Source: Alloprevotella rava
GTDB taxonomy: Bacteria > Bacteroidota > Bacteroidia > Bacteroidales > Bacteroidaceae
Length of the DNA stretch: 64,000 bases
Assembly (NCBI RefSeq): GCF_014195585.1
Contig: NZ_JACICA010000001.1
Span: 372,001 to 436,000 of the forward strand
Direction of reading: 5' to 3'
The notes beneath the pieces are model-generated. The model was given only the letters and a program-made list of their open reading frames with translations. It was not told the origin of the DNA and did not search any database. Both the position numbers and the translations under genes were made by a program. This document shows positions 53,020 to 62,060 of the stretch, one piece after another; within the stretch, counting starts at the first letter, position 1; each line of letters starts with the position of its first letter.

Positions 53020-54042
53020 ATGAATAACGTATTTGTATATTGCGAAATAGATAAGACTACGGTAGAGGAAGTTTCCTTTGAACTTCTGACAAAAGGCCGT
53101 AAGTTGGCGAATCAGTTAGGCGTACAGCTCGAAGCTATCGTTGCTGGTGCTGGTATCAAGGGACATGTAGAGAAAGAAATTCTTTCTTATGGTGTTGACA
53201 AACTCCACGTGTTTGATGCAGAAGGTCTTTATCCTTACACAACGAAGCCCCAAACGGACATCCTCGTGAATCTCTTCAAGCAAGAGAAACCACAGATTTG
53301 TTTGATGGGTGCTACTGTTATCGGACGTGACCTCGGTCCCTGTGTTTCAAGCTCGCTTACTAGCGGTCTTACTGCCGACTGTACAGCGCTTGAGATTGGC
53401 GACTACGACGATAAGAAAGCTGGTAAGCATTACGATAATCTGCTCTATCAGATTCGTCCTGCTTTTGGTGGTAACATTGTTGCAACGATTGTTAATCCCG
53501 ATCACCGTCCTCAAATGGCTACGGTGCGTAGTGGCGTGATGAAAGCTGAGGTAGTTGATCCCGAATATAAGGGAGAAGTTATCTATGAAGATGTTGCTAA
53601 GTTTGTTCCTGCAGAGGATTATATTGTGAAAGTTCTGGAGCGTCATGTAGAGAAGGCTAAGAACAATCTGAAATCCTCTCCAATCGTTGTAGCTGGTGGT
53701 TACGGCGTTGGTAGCAAAGAAGGTTTCGACTTACTCCGCAAATTGGCTGAAGAGCTTCATGGTGAAGTTGGTGCGAGTCGTGCTGCTGTCGATGCAGGTT
53801 TTTGTGAACACGAACTGCAGATTGGTCAGACAGGTGTAACAGTACGTCCAAAGGTGTATTTTGCTTGCGGTATCAGCGGTGCTATTCAGCACGTTGCAGG
53901 TATGCAAGAGAGCGGCATCATCATTTCCATCAATACTGATCCCGAAGCACCTATCAATAAAATTGCTGATTACGTCATCACGGGTTCAGTAGAGGAAGTA
54001 GTTCCCAAACTTATTAAGTATTACAAAGAAAATAGCAAGTAA
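53020..54042 (+). CDS. etfA: Electron transfer flavoprotein, alpha subunit
   Basis: 340 residues. The C-terminal FAD domain is clear: VVAGGYGVGSKEGFDLLRKL, GASRAAVDAGFCEHELQIGQ, KVYFACGISGAIQHVAGM and IISINTDPEAPINKIADYVI. It forms a heterodimer with EtfB. It stands 5 bases before the acyl-CoA dehydrogenase start, so the three are one transcript. Confidence 0.95.
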   Translation: MNNVFVYCEIDKTTVEEVSFELLTKGRKLANQLGVQLEAIVAGAGIKGHVEKEILSYGVDKLHVFDAEGLYPYTTKPQTDILVNLFKQEKPQICLMGATVIGRDLGPCVSSSLTSGLTADCTALEIGDYDDKKAGKHYDNLLYQIRPAFGGNIVATIVNPDHRPQMATVRSGVMKAEVVDPEYKGEVIYEDVAKFVPAEDYIVKVLERHVEKAKNNLKSSPIVVAGGYGVGSKEGFDLLRKLAEELHGEVGASRAAVDAGFCEHELQIGQTGVTVRPKVYFACGISGAIQHVAGMQESGIIISINTDPEAPINKIADYVITGSVEEVVPKLIKYYKENSK

Positions 54043-54047
54043 GAGAT

Positions 54048-55778
54048 ATGGCAAATTGTTATAGCGATCATGAGGAACTGAAGTTCGAGCTGAACCATCC
54101 TCTCATGAAGCGCATCGTTGAGCTGAAAGAGCGCAACTTTGCAGACAAAGATAAATTTGATTACGCACCGCTGGACTATGCCGACACGATGGACAGCTAC
54201 GATCGCGTGCTCGACATCGTTGGCGAGATTACTGCCACTACCATTGCCGATAACGCTGAAGGGGTAGATCTCGAAGGTCCTCACCATGAAGGCGATCGCG
54301 TTCGTTATGCTTCGGGCACTGAAGCCAATCTGCAGGCGATGGTGAGTGCTGGTATGAACGGTATGACGATGCCGCGCCGCTTTGGCGGTCTCAATTTCTC
54401 CATCACTCCTTACACGATGTGTGCTGAAATTGTTGCTGCGAAGGATGCCGGTTTCGGTAATATCTGGAGCTTACAGGACTGTATCGAAACGCTCTATGAG
54501 TTTGGTAACGAAGATCAGCACTCTCGCTTCATTCCTCGTGTGTGTGCAGGCGAAACCATGTCAATGGACTTGACAGAGCCTGATGCTGGTTCAGACTTGC
54601 AGCGTGTGATGCTGAAAGCTACATATAGCGAAGAAGAAGGTTGCTGGTTGCTCAATGGTGTGAAGCGTTTTATTACCAATGGCGATGCTGATATTCACCT
54701 TGTTTTGGCTCGTTCAGAAGAAGGCACAACGGACGGTCGTGGTCTCTCCATGTTTATCTACGACAAGCGTCAAGGTGGCGTGAATGTGCGTCGTATTGAG
54801 AATAAAATGGGTATTCATGGAAGTCCCACTTGCGAACTTGTTTACAAGAACGCACACGCCGAACTTTGTGGTGATCGTAAACTCGGACTTATCAAGTATG
54901 TCATGGCACTGATGAATGGTGCTCGTCTTGGTATTGCTGCTCAGAGTGTAGGTATCTCTCAAGGCGCATACGATGAGGCACTTTCTTACGCTAAGGATCG
55001 TGAGCAGTTTGGTAAGAAAATTATCAACTTCCCTGCTGTTTACGATATGCTGGCGCTGATGAAAGCCAAATTGGATGCTGGTCGTGCATTGCTCTATCAG
55101 TGCAGCCGCTATGTTGATATCTACAAGGCTCTCGAAGATATCGCTCGTGAGCGCAAACTTGAGCCGGAAGAGCGCAAAGAACAGAAGACTTTCGCAAAAC
55201 TTGCTGATAGTCTCACGCCGCTGGCAAAGGGTATGAACTCTGAATATGCTAACCAGAATACATATGATGGTATCCAGATTCTCGGTGGCTCTGGCTTCAT
55301 GATGGATTATGCTCTTCAGCGCTACTATCGCGATGCACGTATCACAAGCATCTATGAAGGTACAACTCAGTTGCAGGTAGTTGCTGCCATTCGCTACGTC
55401 ACCAATGGTTCTTATTTAGCTCAATGCCGTGAGTTCGAAACGGCTCAACTGAGTGCCGATCTCCAGCCGTTGCAAACCATTGCTAAGACAATGGCTGATA
55501 AGCTCGAAGAAGCTACTGCTAAGGTGAAGGAAGCAGCAGATCAGGAACTTCACGATATCTGTGCACGCCATCTTGTAGAGATTGCTGCGGATACTATTAT
55601 GCTCCACCTCCTGCTCTACAATGCTAATGAACGTCCCGACCTCTTCGCCAAGAGTGCTCACGTTTATGCTAATCATGTTGTAGCAGAAGTTGCTAAGCAT
55701 CATGCTTTCATCATGAATATGACTCCAGAACAACTCGCTTATTACCGTCAGACAGTTCCTGCTGCTGAAGCAGAATAA
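54048..55778 (+). CDS. Acyl-CoA dehydrogenase, long form
   Basis: 576 residues, longer than the usual about 380. N-terminal helices, then GGLNFSITPYTMCAEIVAAK, MSMDLTEPDAGSDLQ (FAD and substrate loop), GVKRFITNGDADIH, and ARLGIAAQSVGISQGAYDEA. The catalytic-base segment SIYEGTTQLQ (Glu) is present. A C-terminal extension of about 140 residues is helical, as in long-chain or AidB-like relatives. It probably dehydrogenates an acyl-CoA and donates electrons to the adjacent ETF. Substrate not inferred. It is followed by a strong terminator. Confidence 0.93.
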   Translation: MANCYSDHEELKFELNHPLMKRIVELKERNFADKDKFDYAPLDYADTMDSYDRVLDIVGEITATTIADNAEGVDLEGPHHEGDRVRYASGTEANLQAMVSAGMNGMTMPRRFGGLNFSITPYTMCAEIVAAKDAGFGNIWSLQDCIETLYEFGNEDQHSRFIPRVCAGETMSMDLTEPDAGSDLQRVMLKATYSEEEGCWLLNGVKRFITNGDADIHLVLARSEEGTTDGRGLSMFIYDKRQGGVNVRRIENKMGIHGSPTCELVYKNAHAELCGDRKLGLIKYVMALMNGARLGIAAQSVGISQGAYDEALSYAKDREQFGKKIINFPAVYDMLALMKAKLDAGRALLYQCSRYVDIYKALEDIARERKLEPEERKEQKTFAKLADSLTPLAKGMNSEYANQNTYDGIQILGGSGFMMDYALQRYYRDARITSIYEGTTQLQVVAAIRYVTNGSYLAQCREFETAQLSADLQPLQTIAKTMADKLEEATAKVKEAADQELHDICARHLVEIAADTIMLHLLLYNANERPDLFAKSAHVYANHVVAEVAKHHAFIMNMTPEQLAYYRQTVPAAEAE

Positions 55779-55802
55779 CTTGTTTAGATACAAATAAAGT
55801 CT

Positions 55803-55843
55803 AAAGGTCTCTACACAAATAGTATAGTGTGGAGACCTTTTTA
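55803..55843 (+). terminator. Terminator of the etf-acyl-CoA dehydrogenase operon
   Basis: AAAGGTCTCTACAC (55803-55816) pairs with GTGTGGAGACCTTT (55827-55840), one wobble, then TTT. Confidence 0.85.
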
Positions 55844-55860
55844 TAAAAATAGATAGTACA

Positions 55861-55902
55861 AGAAAAAAATATCCGCAACGCCCCATAGAAGGCGTTGCGG
55901 AT
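55861..55902 (-). terminator. Terminator of the coiled-coil lipoprotein gene
   Basis: ATCCGCAACGCC (55871-55882) pairs with GGCGTTGCGGAT (55891-55902), 12 bp perfect. On the minus strand ATTTTTTTCTT follows. Confidence 0.85.
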
Positions 55903-55962
55903 GAAAATAAGGTTTAGAGCTTATTGGCAAAAATTATAAAACTCCAAAGTTTCTAGTAGAAG

Positions 55963-56829
55963 CTACTTATTCATTGCTACATTACCGCTACCGATCATTT
56001 GACCATCGCAGAAGATATAGGCAGAATAGGTACCAGGTTCTAAGTATTCGTTTGCTGGAACATAGATAGAAACGTGTGTGTCTTGGCCGGTGTATTCAAC
56101 TTGACGAGAAGCACTGAATTGTATGCTCTTGTTCTCGTAGTTGAAACTTCCAGAAGCTCCTAAAACGTTTTGATTCGGTTTCAAGAGGCGCACATAAACA
56201 GTGCGATTGCCTGTTTTTGCCGTGACATTGCGCGCAATGTTGAAATTGACAACAAAGTTCTTAATATCCTTTGTCTTTTTTCCTGGTTTCCCATTTTTTT
56301 TGAGGGGTGTGACACTGATGCTTGTTGCATTGAGCTGAGCTGCCACTTCAACCGTTTCTTTGAGTTGCTGATTGCTTGTTGCTAGCGCCTCATTTTGTTG
56401 GTGGGAGAGAGCAGCATCGGCACGTGCAGCATCACGTTCTGAAGTCAAGCGGATATTCTTTTGTTGGAGAGAGTCAACTTGGCGAATATAGTCGCGCAGA
56501 ACGGCACGCACGGTGGCTAACTCTTTCTTGAGCCTGAGAATCTCTGTAGAACTTGTTGCTTTTGTGTTCTTCAGTTCTGCCAACAAGCGTTCGGCGCGTA
56601 GTTGCTCTGCGTTGAGGCGAGCTTGCAGACTATCGTCCTTGACCGTCTTTTTCATTTCACCGTATTGAGCAGCGTATTCGGCATACTGATTCTCCATCTC
56701 GCGCCGATCAAGTTCAGCCAACTGTCGGAGTTCGGCCAGTTCTTTCTCCTTGTCATTCTTCTGCCCGTTACAAGCAGGTAATAGAGCGGAGGCAGCCAAA
56801 AGACCTATTATGAGCGTAGGATATTTCAT
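55963..56829 (-). CDS. Coiled-coil lipoprotein, function unknown
   Basis: 288 residues from ATG 56829. The signal peptide ends in ALLPAC (lipidated Cys20). A long coiled coil (about 25-160) is rich in Lys/Glu/Ala with LQARLNAEQLRAERLLAEL-like heptads. A C-terminal beta domain follows (NFVVNFNIARNVTAKTGNRT, GQDTHVSIYVPANEYLEPGT). The arrangement recalls Bacteroidetes envelope proteins that span the periplasm. No known family was recognised. A start at 56868 is possible but has no signal peptide at its very N-terminus. Confidence 0.8.
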   Translation of the reverse strand: MKYPTLIIGLLAASALLPACNGQKNDKEKELAELRQLAELDRREMENQYAEYAAQYGEMKKTVKDDSLQARLNAEQLRAERLLAELKNTKATSSTEILRLKKELATVRAVLRDYIRQVDSLQQKNIRLTSERDAARADAALSHQQNEALATSNQQLKETVEVAAQLNATSISVTPLKKNGKPGKKTKDIKNFVVNFNIARNVTAKTGNRTVYVRLLKPNQNVLGASGSFNYENKSIQFSASRQVEYTGQDTHVSIYVPANEYLEPGTYSAYIFCDGQMIGSGNVAMNK

Positions 56830-56877
56830 CTTTATTTTTTTACTCTTAGTGTAGAGATTTTCTTGCAATTTCAGTGA

Positions 56878-57897
56878 TTAGTCGAGAATTGTGACCCATC
56901 CGTGACGATCTTCTTCTATGCCGTATTGAATGTTGCGCAATGTGGTATAGAGTTTTGTTGAGATAGGGCCAGGTTCTCCATTTTTTGCAATTTGATATTG
57001 GAGTCCTTTCTCGAGGTCGTCAATACGATTGATAGGGCTGATGACAGCTGCAGTACCACATGCACCAGCTTCTTCAAAGGTCGCAAGTTCTTCTTCTGGT
57101 ATTTGACGAGCTTCTACTTTTAAGCCCAAGTCGAGGGCGATCTGTTGAAGACTCTTATTTGTGATGGAAGGCAGAATACTAGAAGATTTTGGTGTGATAT
57201 AGGTGTTGTTCTTTATACCAAAGAAATTAGCCGCACCACATTCATCTATATATTTCTTTTCTTTTGCATCAAGATAGAATTCTCCTGCGTACCCAGCCTT
57301 ATGAGCCGTAATGTTCGCTTTCAAGCTAGCAGCATAGTTACCGCCTACCTTGTAGCAACCAGTTCCGAGCGGAGCCGCACGGTCGTAATCACGCATAATG
57401 ACATAATTGTTAGTGGCAAATCCTCCTTTGAAGTAGGGGCCTACAGGCGTGGTGAAGATGATGAACAAAAAGTCCTGTGCTGGTTTCACCCCCACATCAG
57501 GTGTAATACCTATGAGTAAGGGACGAATGTAAAGTGCTGCACCACTCTCGTAGGGAGGGATGAAACGCTCGTTGAGGCGTACCACTTTTTTGACCATTTC
57601 GCAGAACTTATCGGTGGGCATTTCTGCCATTTCGATACCTCGACTTGTGGATTGCATACGTGCTGCATTTTCTTCCATGCGGAAGATGCGTATTTTGCCA
57701 TCAGGGCAGCGGAAAGCTTTGAGACCTTCAAACGCTTCTTGTCCATAATGGAGACAGATGGCAGCCATGTGAAGAGAGATGTTCTCTTCGGAGCTTACCT
57801 CAATCTCACCCCACTCGCCATTGTGATAGTAGCAGCGAACGTTGTAGTCCGTCTTCATGTAACCGAATTTCAGGTTCGACCAGTCGATATTTTCCAT
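56878..57897 (-). CDS. ilvE: Branched-chain amino-acid aminotransferase
   Basis: 339 residues, class IV PLP aminotransferase of the longer (BCAT1-like) group. Motifs: LHYGQEAFEGLKAFRCPDGK, NAARMQSTSRGIEM, ALYIRPLLIGITPDVGV, GCYKVGGNYAASLKANITAH (PLP-binding Lys in YKVGGNYA), IDECGAANFFGIK and EEAGACGTAAVISP. It makes Leu, Ile and Val from their keto acids. Single gene with promoter TATCTTTG at 57930-57937. Confidence 0.96.
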   Translation of the reverse strand: MENIDWSNLKFGYMKTDYNVRCYYHNGEWGEIEVSSEENISLHMAAICLHYGQEAFEGLKAFRCPDGKIRIFRMEENAARMQSTSRGIEMAEMPTDKFCEMVKKVVRLNERFIPPYESGAALYIRPLLIGITPDVGVKPAQDFLFIIFTTPVGPYFKGGFATNNYVIMRDYDRAAPLGTGCYKVGGNYAASLKANITAHKAGYAGEFYLDAKEKKYIDECGAANFFGIKNNTYITPKSSSILPSITNKSLQQIALDLGLKVEARQIPEEELATFEEAGACGTAAVISPINRIDDLEKGLQYQIAKNGEPGPISTKLYTTLRNIQYGIEEDRHGWVTILD

Positions 57898-57929
57898 AAC
57901 AATTCTAATTTTGTTAGATTTTACAAGGG

Positions 57930-57937
57930 CAAAGATA
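57930..57937 (-). promoter_or_regulatory. -7 box for ilvE
   Basis: The complement reads TATCTTTG, 33 bases upstream of the ATG. Confidence 0.55.
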
Positions 57938-58309
57938 CTGTTTTTTTGAAAATATTACTAATACTTACTCATTCATAAATCTTAGCTTAGTGCTATACTG
58001 ATTCATAAATTTAATGTGGCTACTTTTTCGGTTCATCCCAAATGGTGTTGGTAGTTTTCTTTATTCATAAATACCTGTACATTTTTGGGATGAACCCTCT
58101 TTTTCTCTCCGCAATATCCTTAAGTCGGTATTGCGGATTTTTGTAGGAGCTTTGCACTGCAAACGTAGATGAGTGAAGAGGTGTATGAGTAGAAGTGGGG
58201 CTGTGCGACACCTTTAGTGTCGGAAATAGGATTTGCCACTTCTCCCACGGGTTCGCCATTCGGGCATCACTCGCGATTACGCACGATGTGTCCCGCTGGG
58301 GACAGTACT

Positions 58310-58397
58310 ATTGTGTTTGGAAATGCAATAAGGATGTCGGCTGATAGCCTTATTGCGCCAGCTGATACGCTTATTGTGGTGAGGGCTACAATAAGGA
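58310..58397. repeat. Dispersed CAATAAGG palindrome, copy F
   Basis: GCAATAAGGATGTCGGCTGA then TAGCCTTATTGCGCCAGC, ACGCTTATTG and ACAATAAGG. The core hairpin is almost perfect. Confidence 0.85.
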
Positions 58398-58428
58398 TTG
58401 CAGGCATTTATGAGTAGGAATGCTATTT

Positions 58429-58612
58429 CCTATGTGTTGTTTTTTGTTGTCACACTTGGCGGCTAAAGTGTTGAAATAGTTTGTGTTATATGCGTGACAA
58501 CGGTGTGACAACAAAAAAGGAATGAAAATTTGTTGTCACACTCTATAAAAGATTGTCAATCAGAGAGTTTTCGTAATCTGTGACAACGTGACAACAAAAA
58601 ATAACTTTTTAT
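58429..58612. repeat. GTTGTCAC terminal-inverted-repeat element, copy F
   Basis: Shorter and more diverged than copies C-E, but with the same ends (GTTTTTTGTTGTCACACTT left, GTGACAACGTGACAACAAAAA right) and internal GCGTGACAACGGTGTGACAAC. Confidence 0.8.
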
Positions 58613-58706
58613 TGGTAAGAGAATATTGGGTTTATTGTATGAAGAAAGAATAATACCAACGCAATTCGGGGATGAATCAAAAAAACTTGTACTTTTTAAT
58701 GCGGAG

Positions 58707-58739
58707 TTTGCAATATGTATGAAAGTTTATGTATATTTG
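58707..58739 (+). promoter_or_regulatory. Promoter of the TonB-ExbBD operon
   Basis: TTTG (58707-58710), a 21-base gap, TATATTTG (58732-58739). About 95 bases separate it from the ATG at 58833. Confidence 0.65.
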
Positions 58740-58832
58740 CTTCCAATTATTGGCTGTCGTTACGACTGTCGAGATTCTAAGTGATTAAAAGACAATATAA
58801 TTAATTTATAATCAACTAAATTTTACAAACAA

Positions 58833-59726
58833 ATGGCAACAACAAATGCTACTGCACCACAAGGTGCAACCGCTCCTAAGAGCGCTCCCAAGGCTTCTCA
58901 GTCTAAGGGCTTCACGGGCATCAAGTCCGGTTTTGCAGTGATTCTTTGCTGCTTCGTGATTGCAATCGGCATCTTCCTTTTTGTGTTTGGTGCAGTTAGT
59001 CACTTCCAAGGTGGTGTTGAAACTGGTAAGAGTTTCATGTTCCAAGTTGACGGCGAACTTCAGCCTATCACTGGTGACTTGATTGGCACTGTCTACAAAG
59101 GTGGTTTCATCGTACCTCTGATTTGGACAATGCTTCTCTCTGTTTTGGCTTTTGCTATCGAGCGTTTCTTTGCTATTCGCAATGCTTATGGCCGCACTAG
59201 CCTTGCTAAGTTCGTTGCTGATATCAAAGTAGCTCTTCAGCAGAAAGATCTTGTAAAGGCTCAGGCTCTTTGCGATAAGCAGCGTGGTTCTGTTGCTAAC
59301 GTTGTTGGTGCAACGCTTGCAAAGTATAAAGAAATGGATGCTAACACTGAGTTGGATAAGGACCAGAAAGTACTCTCTATCCAGAAAGCTCTCGATGAGG
59401 CTACAGCTCTCGAAATGCCGATGTTGCAGGAAAACCTCCCCATCGTTGGTACTATTGTAACGCTGGGTACGTTGACCGGTCTTCTTGGTACCGTTGTTGG
59501 TATGATCCGTTCTTTCTCTGCCATGGGTGGTGGCGAAGGTGGTGCTGATTCTTCTGCACTTGCAACAGGTATTTCTGAGGCACTTGTAAATACTGCTTCT
59601 GGTATTGCAACTGGTGCTCTCTCAGTTATTACTTATAACTACTACACTAACAAGATTGACCGTCTGACTTTCGCTCTTGACGAAGTTGGCTTCTCTATTG
59701 TTCAAACTTTCAACGCAACGCACTAA
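58833..59726 (+). CDS. exbB: ExbB/TolQ/MotA-family proton channel protein
   Basis: 297 residues. The Ala/Thr/Pro-rich N-terminus (1-30) is followed by a first membrane helix (about 33-58), a second (about 92-112) ending in ERFFAIRNA, a cytoplasmic loop, and helices three and four with the MotA/TolQ signature ENLPIVGTIVTLGTLTGLLG and GISEALVNTASGIATGALSV. It forms the inner-membrane motor with ExbD and TonB. First gene of exbB-exbD-exbD-tonB. Confidence 0.94.
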   Translation: MATTNATAPQGATAPKSAPKASQSKGFTGIKSGFAVILCCFVIAIGIFLFVFGAVSHFQGGVETGKSFMFQVDGELQPITGDLIGTVYKGGFIVPLIWTMLLSVLAFAIERFFAIRNAYGRTSLAKFVADIKVALQQKDLVKAQALCDKQRGSVANVVGATLAKYKEMDANTELDKDQKVLSIQKALDEATALEMPMLQENLPIVGTIVTLGTLTGLLGTVVGMIRSFSAMGGGEGGADSSALATGISEALVNTASGIATGALSVITYNYYTNKIDRLTFALDEVGFSIVQTFNATH

Positions 59727-59817
59727 ATCATAAATAAGGTAACTGGTTGACAACAGTTGTCGGCCATATTATAAAAATAAGGGCAGACAACCTCTTATCA
59801 ATCAAAAGCAAACAACA

Positions 59818-60432
59818 ATGGGACGATTTAAAGTAAAAAAACAAGACACGTTCATAGATATGACACCTATGAGCGACGTCATGGTCCTGCTGCTTACCTT
59901 CTTTATGCTTACTGCAACGTTCGTAAAGCAAGAACCTATTAAGGTACAGACTCCGGGTTCTGTTTCAGAAATTAAGATTCCTGAGAAGAATTTGCTAACC
60001 ATCTTTGTCAATCCACAAGGCAAAGTCTTTATGACTATGGACGACCCCTCACGGTTGACCGCCTTGGCTGAAGAGATGATATCAGAAGGCAAACTTCCTA
60101 CACTGAATGCAGCTGAAATGAAAGCATTTGCTAACGCTCCAACGTTTGGCGCTCCGCTAAACTTGATCAAGAGCTGGCTCGATGCCCCTGAAACTCAGCG
60201 CAATGCCTTGTTGGAAGACCCCTCAGCAGGCATTCCATGCGACAGTGTGAATGACGAACTGAGTGTCTGGGTCAAAGCAGCCCGTACCACGGCTGGTGAA
60301 GGAATGGGCCTTGCCATTAAGGCAGACCAGAAAACTTCTTATGCTGTAATTAAACAGGTTATGAATTCACTTCGCGGCATTGAAGAGGATCGTTATAATC
60401 TTATTACGGACCTCAAAAAAGTTGGCGACTAA
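59818..60432 (+). CDS. exbD: ExbD-like protein 1
   Basis: 204 residues. The single membrane helix (about 18-37) contains TPMSDVMVLLLTFFML, whose Asp is the proton-carrying residue of ExbD/TolR. The periplasmic domain is longer than in E. coli ExbD. Two different ExbD proteins in tandem are common in Bacteroidetes and probably assemble as a mixed dimer. It is 14 bases before the second exbD. Confidence 0.93.
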   Translation: MGRFKVKKQDTFIDMTPMSDVMVLLLTFFMLTATFVKQEPIKVQTPGSVSEIKIPEKNLLTIFVNPQGKVFMTMDDPSRLTALAEEMISEGKLPTLNAAEMKAFANAPTFGAPLNLIKSWLDAPETQRNALLEDPSAGIPCDSVNDELSVWVKAARTTAGEGMGLAIKADQKTSYAVIKQVMNSLRGIEEDRYNLITDLKKVGD

Positions 60433-60446
60433 AAACATGAATGATT

Positions 60447-61052
60447 ATGGCTGGAAGTAAACAAAAGAAAATGAATGCCCGCGTCGACTTTACGCCGATG
60501 GTGGATATGATCATGTTGCTCGTGACATTCTTCATGTTGTGTACAACTTTGATGAAGCCGCAGACGATGAAAATTACGATGCCTTCAAATAAGGAGAATA
60601 TTAATGAGCAAAATCGCTCTCAGATTGCAGAATCTAAGGCTATCACTATTCTTATTGGTGAGAATCGTGAACTCTACTATTTCAAGGGTAAGCCAACAGA
60701 AGACAACCTGAAGAGTACTACGTATGGTAAAGAAGGGATTCGTGCTGTCCTAATGGAAGCTAACGCAGCTGCTCAGCTGCGTGTGAAAGCTTTGAAAGCA
60801 AAATTTGATACGCAGCAAAGTTCAGACCCTAAGAAGGCTCTTGCAGCTAAGCAGCAGTATATGGCAGCTCTTGATGATATCCGTAACTCTGATGATACGC
60901 CAAGCGTCATCATTAAGCCCTCTGATAAGGCTTCTTATAAAGACCTTATTGATGTGCTCGATGAAATGCAGATTTGCAGCATTGGTAAGTATGTAATTGA
61001 TAAATTCGATGGTTCAGATCAGGCTAAGATCGATCGTCTGAATGGTAAGTAA
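60447..61052 (+). CDS. exbD: ExbD-like protein 2
   Basis: 201 residues from ATG 60447 (MAGSKQKKMNARVDFTPMVD); an ATG two codons earlier (60441) is also possible. The helix with FTPMVDMIMLLVTFFMLCTT keeps the critical Asp. The periplasmic part has a charged coiled segment (about 110-150) not seen in the first ExbD. It ends 24 bases before tonB. Confidence 0.93.
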   Translation: MAGSKQKKMNARVDFTPMVDMIMLLVTFFMLCTTLMKPQTMKITMPSNKENINEQNRSQIAESKAITILIGENRELYYFKGKPTEDNLKSTTYGKEGIRAVLMEANAAAQLRVKALKAKFDTQQSSDPKKALAAKQQYMAALDDIRNSDDTPSVIIKPSDKASYKDLIDVLDEMQICSIGKYVIDKFDGSDQAKIDRLNGK

Positions 61053-61076
61053 AACGATAAGTAAAATCAAAAAACT

Positions 61077-61931
61077 ATGTCTAAAGTCAATTTGACCGCC
61101 AAAGATTGGTGCGACCTGGTATTTGAGGGACGTAATAAAGACTACGGTGCTTATCGTCTGCGTGCCAAGTCGGGGAGTCGCCAATTAAAATCTGTGATTA
61201 TTGTAATCCTCGTCCTCGTAGCAATTATTGTTGGAGCCTTTGTTCGTGCAGAGGTGAAGAAGGCTATGAAGGCAGATTTGGGCGACAATGAACAAGCAAC
61301 AGCTTTTAGTCAGCTAAAGAAAGAAGACCCGAAGAAAGAAGAAAAGAAAATCGAGAAACCGAAAGAAGAGCCAAAACCTGACGTTCAGAAAGTTGCTGTA
61401 AAGGCTTCTATTGCTTTTACAGTTCCTAAGATTGTCGACGATAACCTCGTTGATAAGTCTAAGGAATTGAAGACGCAGAAAGAAGTAGGTAAGTCCAACT
61501 TCGCTATTGCATCTCAAGACTATGCTGGTGACTCTAAGAATGGTATCAATATCGACGACTTGAAGGACAACCAGCGCACTGGTGGTACTACTATTCCTCC
61601 CAAGCAGGAAGAAGTTGTTGATAATGCCCTCGTAGAAGTTCAGGCAAGTTTCCCTGGTGGTGAAGCAGCTCTTATCAACTACGTTAATAGCCACGTGACG
61701 TATCCAGAAATCGCTCTTGAACAAGAATTACAAGGTACTGTAGTGCTTCGTTTCAAGGTTGATAAGGATGGTTCTGTTAGCGACGTAATGGTAAAGAAGA
61801 GTCTCTCTCGTGAGTGCGATCAAGCAGCAATCAAGACTATTCGTTCTCTCCCGCGCTTCATTCCTGCAAAATCTCAGGGACACCCAGTTCCAGTTTGGTA
61901 CACCCTCCCTGTGCGTTTCAAGATTAACTAA
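61077..61931 (+). CDS. tonB: TonB-family energy transducer
   Basis: 284 residues. The N-terminal cytoplasmic stretch (LTAKDWCDLVFEGRNKDYGA) is typical of Bacteroidetes TonB. One membrane helix lies at about 37-60, then a Lys/Glu/Pro-rich linker (EKKIEKPKEEPKPD). The C-terminal TonB domain has VTYPEIALEQELQGTVVLRF, DKDGSVSDVMVKKSL and AIKTIRSLPRFIPAK. It transmits the ExbB/D motor force to outer-membrane receptors. Followed by a terminator. Confidence 0.95.
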   Translation: MSKVNLTAKDWCDLVFEGRNKDYGAYRLRAKSGSRQLKSVIIVILVLVAIIVGAFVRAEVKKAMKADLGDNEQATAFSQLKKEDPKKEEKKIEKPKEEPKPDVQKVAVKASIAFTVPKIVDDNLVDKSKELKTQKEVGKSNFAIASQDYAGDSKNGINIDDLKDNQRTGGTTIPPKQEEVVDNALVEVQASFPGGEAALINYVNSHVTYPEIALEQELQGTVVLRFKVDKDGSVSDVMVKKSLSRECDQAAIKTIRSLPRFIPAKSQGHPVPVWYTLPVRFKIN

Positions 61932-61955
61932 TCTGATTCATATCTGTCTCTATAT

Positions 61956-61991
61956 AAGAACAGTTCTCTTTTTGAGGACTGTTCTTTTTTT
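61956..61991 (+). terminator. Terminator after tonB
   Basis: AAGAACAGT (61956-61964) pairs with ACTGTTCTT (61978-61986), with inner TCTC/GAGG pairs, followed by TTTTT. Confidence 0.85.
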
Positions 61992-62028
61992 GAATTATGG
62001 CTGTTGTGGTTACTTACAAATAAATATG

Positions 62029-62036
62029 TAAATTTG
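62029..62036 (+). promoter_or_regulatory. -7 box for the PstS-like gene
   Basis: TAAATTTG exact consensus, 24 bases before ATG 62061. Confidence 0.55.
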
Positions 62037-62060
62037 CGGCAAACAAATAAAATTTAGAGA

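Larger units (their letters stand above)
57938..58706. other. Repeat-filled divergent intergenic stretch
   Basis: No gene is supported. It contains an inverted repeat GGTTCATCCCAAA (58030-58042) / TTTGGGATGAACC (58084-58096), small hairpins CGACAC/GTGTCG near 58207 and TGTCCC/GGGACA near 58289, repeat copy F, element copy F, and a TTCGGGGATGAATCAAAAA motif at about 58664 that recurs (with two changes) at about 48256. Confidence 0.6.
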
